64,000 nt of DNA from Sphingomonas daechungensis (GTDB lineage: Bacteria > Pseudomonadota > Alphaproteobacteria > Sphingomonadales > Sphingomonadaceae): assembly GCF_014489495.1 (NCBI RefSeq), contig NZ_CP060780.1:806001-870000 (forward strand). The letters run 5' to 3'. The notes below the pieces were generated by a model that saw nothing but the letters and a program-made list of their open reading frames with translations, did no database searches and had not been told where the DNA came from. The stretch's first letter is position 1, and each line of letters begins with the position of its first letter. Made by a program: the position numbers and the translations under genes. Below, one piece after another: positions 57,047 through 64,000 of this stretch.

Positions 57047-57669
57047 TCAGCTCACCTCGATATCCCTTGCGGCAAAGGCGAGGCGAAGTGCTTCGGACAA
57101 GCTGTGGACGGCGAGCTTGGCCATGAGATTCGCCCGATGGATTTCGACCGTGCGCGGACTGATGCCGAGATCATAGGCGATCGTCTTGTTGGGAAGGCCG
57201 TCTGCGAGCCCATCCAGGACTTCGCGCTCCCGTGGCGTCAAAGCTTTCAATCGAATCGCCGCATCACGGCCGCGATCCAACCGAGCGTCGGCGCGCTGGA
57301 GCACCGCTTCACCCGCGCCCAGTGCTGTAAGCAGGGTTGCCTTGTCGAACGGCTTTTCGATGAAATCCACCGCGCCGGCCTTCATGGCCCGGACAGATAA
57401 GGGACGTCGCCGTGACCGGTCATGATGATCACCGGCAGCGCGTTGCCTCCTTCATTCAACGCTTCCTGAACCTGCAGGCCGTCCATCCCCGGCATGCGAA
57501 TGTCGAGCAAGATGCAGCCCGGATCCAGCGATTTCAGCTCCTTCAGAAGGTCTGCGCCACTCGCGAAAGCATTTACTCGGAAACCCGAAGTCTTGAGCAT
57601 GAATCCTACCGATCGCCTGACCGAATCGTCGTCGTCGACCAGGTGAACGACTTTCGGTGCCTCACTCAT
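57047..57669 (-). CDS. FixJ-type response regulator, frameshifted
   Basis: NarL/FixJ regulator of 207 residues after restoring one base at 57401-57403, which joins GHGDVP to LSVRAMKAGAVDFIEKPF. The receiver has HLVDDDDSVRRSV and phosphoacceptor Asp in CILLDIRMPGMDGLQ. The LuxR-type helix-turn-helix is LTPREREVLDGLADGLPNKT followed by ISPRTVEIHRANLM. Its start overlaps the kinase stop (4 bases). It is the natural partner of that kinase; targets are unknown. Confidence 0.91.
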
Positions 57670-58793
57670 TCGCCGGCTCCCACAATTGGAAGGGTGAAAT
57701 GAAATACGGTCCCGGCGCCCTCATTCGGCTCGAACCAGATCCGGCCGCCATGCGATTCGATGATGGTCCTGCTGATCGACAGGCCGACGCCCATTCCCGT
57801 CGTCTTCGAGGTGATGAAAGGCTGGAAGAGCTGGCCCGCTACAGATTCGGCAATGCCAGTTCCCGTGTCTTCGACCGTCACGGTCACCATCCGGTCCGGA
57901 CCGGATTCCGTCCTGATCGTCAAGGACCTCTCCGGGCTATCGATCATTGCGTCGACGGCGTTGCGGATCAGGTTGGTCAGCACTTGCTGGATCTGGATGC
58001 GATCGACCGGGACGTCATCGAGATCCGGAGCCAATTGCAGCTGCACTTCAATGCCATGCTCCCGAGAGCCCACGAGAGCGAGTGCGCTCGCTTCGGTGAC
58101 GAGGCGATTGACAGATTCCGGAGCGCGCAGTGACTCTCCATGGCTGACGAACTCGCGCAGCCTACGCACGATTTGCCCCGCTCGGACGGATTCCTTGGCG
58201 GCCTCAACAAGCGCTTCGCGCAGGAGCGCATCATTTTGGTGGGCGCCTTCGGGAATGAGGTCGCGTGCCGCTTCGCAATAGTTGGCGATGGCGGTCAACG
58301 GCTGGTTCAGTTCATGCGCCAACGAGGACGCGAACGAGGCCATTTCGCTCAACCGTCCGACATGAGCGAGCTCGGACTGGAGGTCGCGCAGGCGCAGCTC
58401 CGTCTGCCGCCGTTCGCTGATGTCATGGATGAAGCCTGTGAAGATCCGCTGGTCGCCCATCGCCGCTTCGCCCACGGCAAGCTCGATAGGAAATGTGTAG
58501 CCGTCGCGATGCCGGGCGGTCGTCACGCGCCCGATGCCGATGATCTTGCGCTCACCCGTTTCGCGATAATCCCGGATATACTTGTCGTGCCGCTCGCGAT
58601 CCGGTGAGGGCATCAGCATGGAGACGTTCTCGCCGACAACGTCACCTTCGGAATAGCCGAACATCTTTTCCGCCGCTGCGCTGAATGACAGGATGCGGCC
58701 ATGATCGTCGATGACAATCATGGCGTCAGGAACTGTCGCCAGGATCGATCGAAGGAGAGTCTCGCTCTCCCCGACCAGGGTCGGACGGCTCAT
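57666..58793 (-). CDS. FixL-like PAS histidine kinase
   Basis: Soluble kinase of 375 residues without membrane segments. The PAS domain (about 15-135) reads FGYSEGDVVGENVSMLMPSP, then RETGERKIIGIGRV and FPIELAVGEAAMG. The kinase core has HELNQPLTAIANYCEAA, NLIRNAVDAMIDS, EDTGTGI and GMGVGLSISR. Similar to FixL oxygen sensors, but the residue that I would align with the FixL haem-ligand His (before IIGIGR) is Lys here, so haem binding is doubtful. ATG overlaps nothing upstream; its TGA overlaps the FixJ-type start. Confidence 0.88.
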   Translation of the reverse strand: MSRPTLVGESETLLRSILATVPDAMIVIDDHGRILSFSAAAEKMFGYSEGDVVGENVSMLMPSPDRERHDKYIRDYRETGERKIIGIGRVTTARHRDGYTFPIELAVGEAAMGDQRIFTGFIHDISERRQTELRLRDLQSELAHVGRLSEMASFASSLAHELNQPLTAIANYCEAARDLIPEGAHQNDALLREALVEAAKESVRAGQIVRRLREFVSHGESLRAPESVNRLVTEASALALVGSREHGIEVQLQLAPDLDDVPVDRIQIQQVLTNLIRNAVDAMIDSPERSLTIRTESGPDRMVTVTVEDTGTGIAESVAGQLFQPFITSKTTGMGVGLSISRTIIESHGGRIWFEPNEGAGTVFHFTLPIVGAGE

Positions 58794-58825
58794 GTCACGA
58801 ATGATAGCATCAAGCTCCGGAATGG

Positions 58826-59200
58826 CTAAGGCCGCTCGAGGATCTGGCGGCCGGAATCATTGATGCTGGCGACACTGAACGCTTCGTTGCCGCCCGGGCC
58901 TTCGATCGAAACCCTTTCATTCAAGCGCAACGGAACGGCGGGGATCCGCGCTAGCTGCCCGGCCTTGTCCAGCCAGCGAAGCCGCCAATGACCGTTCTCG
59001 CGTTCGACCCGGCCATGCATATCCGGCTCGGACGCCCAGAATCTGGCGACGGTCGCCCTTGCCGGATTGGAAGCTATGGCTTCGGCATCGATCCTGCCGT
59101 CTGCGTCGAGTGGCACGCGCAAGAGATAAGCCTTGCTCGCCGAGGCCCGCGAAGAGCCGCGACACTGCGCGAGCTCAAGCCGGACGATCTTCCAATTCAT
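58826..59200 (-). CDS. Hypothetical protein in the stress cluster
   Basis: A 124-residue soluble protein (MNWKIVRLELAQCRGSSRAS, KAYLLRVPLDADGRIDAEA, GHWRLRWLDKAGQLARIPAV). Secondary structure looks mostly beta, and the LDADGRID segment suggests a compact domain. No membrane segment or known family. It sits between the PAS kinase and a PNPOx-like gene, all on the minus strand. Confidence 0.72.
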   Translation of the reverse strand: MNWKIVRLELAQCRGSSRASASKAYLLRVPLDADGRIDAEAIASNPARATVARFWASEPDMHGRVERENGHWRLRWLDKAGQLARIPAVPLRLNERVSIEGPGGNEAFSVASINDSGRQILERP

Positions 59201-59266
59201 CGGATCGGAATATGCCGGGCGCTCGCGGACGCGATATACGCAAAGCCCCGTACTGGTTTGCCACGC

Positions 59267-59746
59267 TCATTCCGAAGGCGTGTCGGGCGGCTCCAGCTCG
59301 AACGATACCCGGTGCCCGAAGGCGACGCGATAATCGAGCACAGAGAGGTATCTGCACCTGGCCCGCATGACAGCTGCATCGGCTGCGGTCGGAAGGTCGA
59401 GGCCGGATAGATTGGGGTGGCGTTCCGTGAGAAGTTTCCAGGCCTGGGCCTTCTCGGTCTGGTCGATCACTTCGGCAGCTTCCGCGCCGGCGTAAACGGC
59501 CTGCAATACATCGAGGCCGACCGGTTCATGGCCTACAGCGATCGCTACACGAGTGTCCGTACGGATGTTGGCGAGCTTCTGGCTGGACCGGAACACCACG
59601 AAGTAAATCGAAAAGCCGAGATTCGCGTATCCCACGATGGTGTTCTGCGGCCATCCGTCCGGGCGGTTGGTAGCGACTGCCATGATACGGTGCGAGTCCA
59701 GGATGCGGATAGCCTCGTCTTGGGCCGCGCGTTTGTCAGATGACAT
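59267..59746 (-). CDS. Pyridoxamine 5'-phosphate oxidase-like flavin-binding protein
   Basis: A 159-residue split-barrel protein: ILDSHRIMAVATNRPDGWPQ, VFRSSQKLANIRTDTRVAIA and a C-terminal beta segment. The fold binds FMN or F420-like cofactors; the common role in stress clusters is not settled. ATG at 59746 (MSSDKRAAQ) is used; an in-frame start 36 bases upstream would extend further into the upstream gene, with which this gene already overlaps by 11 bases. Confidence 0.84.
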   Translation of the reverse strand: MSSDKRAAQDEAIRILDSHRIMAVATNRPDGWPQNTIVGYANLGFSIYFVVFRSSQKLANIRTDTRVAIAVGHEPVGLDVLQAVYAGAEAAEVIDQTEKAQAWKLLTERHPNLSGLDLPTAADAAVMRARCRYLSVLDYRVAFGHRVSFELEPPDTPSE

Positions 59747-60056
59747 TAGATGTCGCCGACATGTTCGCGGTCGAGTCGTCACGCATTTCCGGCTTTGCCG
59801 TCAGCCAGTTCCAAATCAGAGCGAACACCGATCCGAACAGGAAACCGGCAGCGAAAGTGATTGCAACCAACGTTGCCGCAGTCTCGAAAGCGAATGGCGC
59901 CAGGTCATAGTCGAGCTGGATGAAATGCAGTCGCAGGACGAAGTTCATGAACGCCTTGGCCCAGCCAGCAGCGACCATCGCGACCCACATCGAATGCCAA
60001 AGTGCGAGAACCGCGCCGACGGACAGGCCCGCCTTCGTTGGGTTGATGTGACGCAT
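59736..60056 (-). CDS. Small membrane protein
   Basis: A 106-residue protein with two hydrophobic segments (GLSVGAVLALWHSMWVAMVA and TLVAITFAAGFLFGSVFALI) separated by a short loop containing FMNFVLRLHFIQLDYDLAPF. Proteins of this shape (Trp-rich first helix, Gly-x-Leu-Phe-Gly second helix) are found near universal stress and respiration genes. Function unknown. Overlaps the PNPOx gene and follows the Usp gene by 19 bases. Confidence 0.77.
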   Translation of the reverse strand: MRHINPTKAGLSVGAVLALWHSMWVAMVAAGWAKAFMNFVLRLHFIQLDYDLAPFAFETAATLVAITFAAGFLFGSVFALIWNWLTAKPEMRDDSTANMSATSNVI

Positions 60057-60075
60057 GGAAGAGTCTCCTCGCAGA

Positions 60076-60953
60076 TCAGTGCATCGTCACGATTGAAACC
60101 GGGCATTCGCGAAGCAGGTCGCGGGTGACACCGCCGAACAGGAACTCGCCCGCGCGACTGTGACTGTACCCACCCATCACCAGATAAGCGCAGCCCTTGC
60201 TCCTGGCGTAGGCCACGATGTCAGCCGCTGGTGAATAGGTGATCTGCCGTTCATCGAAGTCGGCATGGATCCCGTGCCGCGAAAGATATTCGAGTAGCTG
60301 CGTGTTCGGGAATTGCGCCGGCTTCGATTCAACGAACCGGACGACCTTTACTTTCGGTGCTAGCTTGAGAAGTCCGATGGCCCCCCGGACCGCGTTCGCC
60401 GCCTCGACGCTTCCGTTCCAAGCGATGACGGCGGGCCAATCAAACTCGGCAATTGGCACTTGGTCGCCCGGGATGAGGATAGGCGTGCGCGATTCAGCGA
60501 TCAAACGGTTGATGAGATACGAACCGCCAAGGCCGAAATCCGGAGCGCTATGCTCCCGACCGACGATCACGAGGTCAGCCAGGGAGGCATGTCCGATGAC
60601 GGCAGCCGCAAGGGGGAAGTTACAGACTGGTAGTCCCAGCTGACATCTTCATTCCGCAGACGTTCTTGCACGCTCGCCTGGACCGCTCGTGCCTGATCCT
60701 CGAGCGCCTCGACGAGCTGGGCACTCAGGTTCATCCCGCCGTAGGCGTCCACGAACGTGTAGGCCTCGATCGGAACGACGTGGAGAAGCTGGAGATGGGC
60801 CGTGCAGGCTCTTGCGATCGAAAGCGCGGCTTGCAGCCGATGCTCGAGATGGCTGTCGTCATGGACATGGAGCAAGATGGATTTGATACCACCCTGCGCG
60901 CGGACACATCCCGTCTCACTCTTCAGTGCCGGCGCCGCTTCTGTGACGAGCAT
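60076..60953 (-). CDS. Tandem universal stress protein, frameshifted
   Basis: Two-domain UspA protein of 292 residues after restoring one base in the GGGGG run at 60612-60616, which joins YQSVTSP to LAAAVIGHASLADLVIVGR. The first domain has SILLHVHDDSHLEHRLQAAL; the second has VIAWNGSVEAANAVRGAIGL and ends with the ATP-type loop VMGGYSHSRAGEFLFGGVTR. ATG at 60953 is preferred to 60959 because AAGGAG has proper spacing (6 bases). First gene of the minus-strand stress cluster. Confidence 0.88.
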
Positions 60954-61107
60954 GTTCATCTCCTTGGCAATCGGAAAATGCGGTAGGATTCTCTGCCTAC
61001 CGTCACGCTGGTGCCATCAGGAATTTCACGTAAGCCCCTCTTCTGGGCGAGGGTTCCGTAGCTTTACGTATTCGTCGCTCGGCAACCGGGGGCGTATACC
61101 CAATTTG

Positions 61108-61149
61108 CCTCCCGGAGGATCCCAGACTCCCCTTCCCCACTCCGGGAGG
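61108..61149. repeat. Inverted repeat, 10-bp arms
   Basis: CCTCCCGGAG (61108-61117) and CTCCGGGAGG (61140-61149) are exact reverse complements with a 22-base loop rich in C/T. It lies in the 311-base gap (60954-61264) between the divergent Usp and sulfatase genes. No T-tract follows, so it is not an obvious terminator. The rest of the gap holds the palindromic box at 61172. Confidence 0.55.
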
Positions 61150-61171
61150 TTTGCTCCCAGGGACGCTGCTT

Positions 61172-61194
61172 CTCAGGGAATCTCCCGATTCCGC
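61172..61194 (+). promoter_or_regulatory. 23-bp palindromic box, copy 1 (upstream of sulfatase)
   Basis: Starts CTCAGGGAATC, ends CCCGATTCCGC; inner inverted repeat GGAATC-TCCC-GATTCC. It ends 70 bases before the sulfatase start. The same 23 bases, with one mismatch in the spacer, occur at 63182-63204. Confidence 0.65.
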
Positions 61195-61264
61195 TCCGCG
61201 CCGCCGGAGCCATAGCGTCTCCGCCAACACGCGCCGGATTCGGTGTGAGGCAGGAGCAGATCCG

Positions 61265-62938
61265 TTGGCAAATGAAGTCGCTGGGGCACAGGAAAAACCC
61301 TATAACATCTTGTTCATCCTGACTGACCAGGAACGCCACTTCCGGCCCGGCGAGCTGCCTATCGGTTTCGAGCTCCCGGCCCATGAACGCCTGCGTAAAA
61401 CCGGCACCTATTTCACCAACCACCGCATCGCATCGTGCGTCTGCACGTCTTCCCGGTCGGTCATCTACACCGGCCAGCATATCCAGAAGACGAAGATGTT
61501 CGACAACACGAACTTCCCGTGGATCCAAAGCCTCGATTCTGACAAAGCGACCATCGGCGACATGCTGCGCGAGGCCGGATACTACACCGCCTACAAGGGC
61601 AAGTGGCACATGACCAAGGAGTTCGAGGAGGTTAACGAACTCGGCTCCCGACCAAGATCTTCACCGCCGAAATGGAGGCCTACGGTTTCTCCGATTACTT
61701 CGGCATCGGCGACATCATCGCGCACGAGCAGGGCGGATACCTGCACGACGGCATTACCGCAGCGATGGCCGGCAGCTGGATGCGCGGAAAGGGCCGCGAA
61801 CTCGCGAGCAAGAGCAAGCCGTGGTTCCTTGCGGTGAATTTCGTCAATCCGCACGACGTCATGTTCTTCGACACGACCGATCCAAGCACGCCTCCCGGTC
61901 CGCAACCGGGCATCGCCCCCATCCGCCGCAATCCGGACGATCCGCTCTACGCGAAGGAATGGGAGTTCGACCTTCCAGCCACACACTATCAGCCGCTTGA
62001 CGAAGCCGGCCGCCCGCCCTGCCATAGTGATTACATCCAGTCGCACGACGTGCTGGTCGCGCAGGTCGCCCAGGCGACGACGGAGCCTGGCGCAGACGTC
62101 ACAACAATTACCTCAATTGCCTGCGCGATGCGGATCGCAATATCGCTGCAGTGCTCGCGGAGCTGGACGCGTCGGGCCTGGCCGACCGCACGATCATCGT
62201 GCTGACCGCCGATCACGGCGACATCGACGGCGCCCACTTCCTGCATGCCAAGGGAGGCACTGCATATCGCGAACAGAACAATGTGCCGCTGATCATCGTC
62301 CACCCGGACATCCAGGGCGGCAAGGAATGCCGCGCGCTGACCTCCCACCTCGACATTGCGCCGACGTTGATTTCCATGACTGGCGCCGCGGCCGAGAAGA
62401 AGGACGCGATCAAGAAGACCCTCCCGGGCAAGGACATCAGCCCGGCACTGGCGAAGGGCGATGCGGCCGGCATCAACGATGTTCGGGACGGCGCGCTCTA
62501 TAATTTCAACATGCTCGCCTACGTCGACGGAAACTTCGCCCACCGCGCGCTGGAATTCCTTCACAAGGGTGGCAATCCGAAGACGCTCAAGGAGAACGGG
62601 ATCGTTCCCGACTTGCGCAAGCGCGGCGCGATCCGTGCGGTCTTCGACGGGCAATACATGTTCGCCCGCTACTTCTCGCCGATGCAGCACAACCGTCCGG
62701 GCACACTCGAGCAAATCCACGCTTTCAACGACATCGAACTTTACGATCTCGAAGCTGACCCGCTCGAAGCGCGCAATCTCGCCGCAGGTGACAAGCCTGC
62801 GAACGACCTGATCCTCGCAATGAACGACAAGATGACGAAGCTCATCGACGACGAGGTCGGCGAAGATCCGGGCGGAATGATCCCCCGGGCGTCGAAGGCG
62901 GCTGGGAAGTGTCCGCCGAGACCATGAAGGGCTTCTAG
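61265..62938 (+). CDS. Sulfatase, three frameshifts
   Basis: Alkaline-phosphatase-superfamily sulfatase of 558 residues after adding one base at each of 61647-61649, 62073-62077 and 62881-62885. N-terminal metal site NILFILTDQERHF; the formylglycine motif is CVCTSSRSVIYTG; GYYTAYKGKWHM; a second metal segment VLTADHGDIDGA; C-terminal GGWEVSAETMKGF. There is no signal peptide, so it may be cytoplasmic. The third residue of the Cys-motif is Ser, not the usual Pro or Ala. TTG at 61265 follows AGGAG. Substrate unknown; a sulfate ester is expected. Confidence 0.86.
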
Positions 62939-62941
62939 ATA

Positions 62942-63130
62942 ATGCGGTCCCTGAGAGAGGCGCTCGCCGCGCCTTCCGGCATGCTGGGTCAGCTCATGAC
63001 GGCCGCATTTTGGAATCTGCTTGCCCTGGTCCTGCTGCTAGCGATCAATTTCCTGTTCCTCTCCCCGGCCGGCTTGCAGCCATCGGGAGCCAAGGCAATC
63101 AAGCTGTCGGGATCGCTGCTGACACGCTGA
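62942..63130 (+). CDS. Small membrane protein downstream of the sulfatase
   Basis: A 62-residue protein starting MRSLREALAAPSGMLGQLMT with a single strong hydrophobic segment (FWNLLALVLLLAINFLFLSP) and a short polar tail. It begins 3 bases after the sulfatase stop. No family recognised. It could also be a remnant of another frame given the error rate here. Confidence 0.45.
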   Translation: MRSLREALAAPSGMLGQLMTAAFWNLLALVLLLAINFLFLSPAGLQPSGAKAIKLSGSLLTR

Positions 63131-63181
63131 AAATGCTCATTTTGGTCAATCGGCGGACGTATGTTCGCCGTGCCACGCGAA

Positions 63182-63204
63182 CTCAGGGAATCCCCCGATT
63201 CCGC
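63182..63204 (+). promoter_or_regulatory. 23-bp palindromic box, copy 2 (upstream of DUF2092 gene)
   Basis: Same 23 bases as 61172-61194 except one base in the spacer (CCCC instead of TCCC between GGAATC and GATTCC). It ends 66 bases before the GTG of the DUF2092 gene, nearly the same distance as copy 1 from its gene. Confidence 0.65.
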
Positions 63205-63270
63205 AAGCATAGTGACTGTCGCAATTCGATGCGGTGCTGATCCGATCAGCGTGATTTCAGGAGCAGAACC

Positions 63271-64000
63271 GTGGCAACGAGAGCCTCAATCCGACTGGGA
63301 GAAACCCCCAGCAATACCGATAGCGCTCTGCGGCGCTTGATCGTCGCCGGCACGATGGGGGCCTGCGCAATCCTCGCCACCCCAGCGCTCGCGCAGGATG
63401 CCGCACCGGCCGCGGCCCCTGCACCGGCCGCCGCACCCGCGGCAGCGCCGGACCGTGATCCGGAAGCGATGGCCGCGCTGGAGAAGATGGGCGCGGCGCT
63501 CCGGAAGCTGGAAGTCGCTGAAGTCCACTCCGACGTCACTTCGGAAGAAGTTTTGAGCTCCGGACAGAAGCTGCAATTTGGCGGTACGACGACGCTCATT
63601 GTCCAGCGTCCCGACAAGCTGCGAGCGACAATTCATTCAGCGCGGCGCGATCGGGAGATCTTCTATAACGGAAAGACGCTGACGATCTTCGCGCCGAACC
63701 TCGGCTTCTTCGCCAGCTTCCCCGCCCCGGGAACGATCCGGGAGATCATCGATCTCGCCGACAGCAAGTATGACATTGCCATCCCGCTGTTCGAGCTGGC
63801 CGACTGGGGCACCGATCCGAAAGTCGTCGAGCGTGTGCAGACGGCCTTCCGCGTGGGCGCCGACAGCGTGAACGGCAAGATCTGTACGCATTACGCCGTT
63901 CGACAGCCGGCGATCGACTGGCAGGTCTGGCTGGACGAAGGCGGGAGCGGCCTTCCGTGCAAGCTGGTGGTAACCAATCGCGAGGATCCCGCAATGCCGC
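63271..64000 (+). CDS. DUF2092 domain exported protein, 3' end missing
   Basis: The frame is open to the window edge. GTG start after CAGGAGC. The leader (about residues 1-45) has a hydrophobic core LIVAGTMGACAILATPALA, then an Ala/Pro linker. The domain shows the DUF2092 pattern: TTLIVQRPDKLRATIHSARR, IFYNGKTLTIFAPNLGFFAS, PAPGTIREIIDLAD and IPLFELADW. This family is related to LolA/outer-membrane lipoprotein carrier folds. Shares an upstream palindromic box with the sulfatase gene. Confidence 0.85.
   Translation, partial: MATRASIRLGETPSNTDSALRRLIVAGTMGACAILATPALAQDAAPAAAPAPAAAPAAAPDRDPEAMAALEKMGAALRKLEVAEVHSDVTSEEVLSSGQKLQFGGTTTLIVQRPDKLRATIHSARRDREIFYNGKTLTIFAPNLGFFASFPAPGTIREIIDLADSKYDIAIPLFELADWGTDPKVVERVQTAFRVGADSVNGKICTHYAVRQPAIDWQVWLDEGGSGLPCKLVVTNREDPAMP

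Noticed and set aside
58780..58825. TTGATGCTATCAT on the minus strand, resembling an FNR/FixK box
   Set aside because: The arms are separated by 3 bases instead of 4 and the second arm is not ATCAA.
2045..62885. Programmed ribosomal frameshifting as an explanation for the broken genes
   Set aside because: Too many unrelated genes are affected, always by one missing base in a short run, with no slippery sequence or downstream structure in common.
1..64000. CRISPR arrays, phage genes, insertion sequences
   Set aside because: No regularly spaced repeats, transposase, integrase or phage structural genes were found on either strand.

Overview
The window looks like a chromosome segment of a high-GC alphaproteobacterium, most likely in the order Sphingomonadales. 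The evidence is a PrsK/PrsR pair of the exosortase (PEP-CTERM) system, a class I lysyl-tRNA synthetase, an NDUFS4-type complex I accessory subunit, the rpmF-plsX-fabH-ihfA-merR block and several sphingomonad-type families (DUF3011, DUF885, DUF4893, DUF2092). I see no phage, insertion sequence, CRISPR array or other mobile element.

Layout. 1-3 kb: end of a type I secretion operon. 3-10 kb: a DUF3011 protein, tRNA-Ala(CGC), a DUF2171 stress-type gene behind an EcfG-like promoter, and metabolic enzymes. 11-15 kb: PrsK/PrsR. 15-24 kb: a DUF885 protein, a VIT1-like transporter, an ABC-F ATPase, a PhoP/PhoQ-type pair and polyprenyl diphosphate synthase. 24-31 kb: WecB, a dipeptidase, and a divergent sulfotransferase/small membrane protein/arylsulfotransferase locus. 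31-39 kb: the rpmF to merR housekeeping block, SixA, a DinG-type helicase and class I LysRS. 39-49 kb: a regulator, DUF885 and RcnB-like secreted proteins, a hydrolase-ferredoxin pair, a PEP-CTERM protein, an exported SMI1/KNR4 protein, a PilZ protein and an aryl-CoA monooxygenase/reductase fusion. 49-57 kb: an RND efflux operon with a TetR regulator and a palindromic operator. 57-61 kb: a FixLJ-like pair followed by stress genes. 61-64 kb: a sulfatase and a DUF2092 protein that share a 23-bp palindromic box.

Genes are packed tightly. Six convergent pairs share one CTAG as overlapping stop codons, and several co-directional pairs overlap by 4 bases.

A dominant property of this sequence is that 21 genes, including plsX, fabH and ihfA, are each broken by one or more single missing bases, mostly in G/C runs. 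Restoring one base at each of 25 places gives normal full-length proteins. This looks like an assembly with under-called homopolymers rather than real gene decay, so I report these loci as single CDSs with the frameshift position noted.
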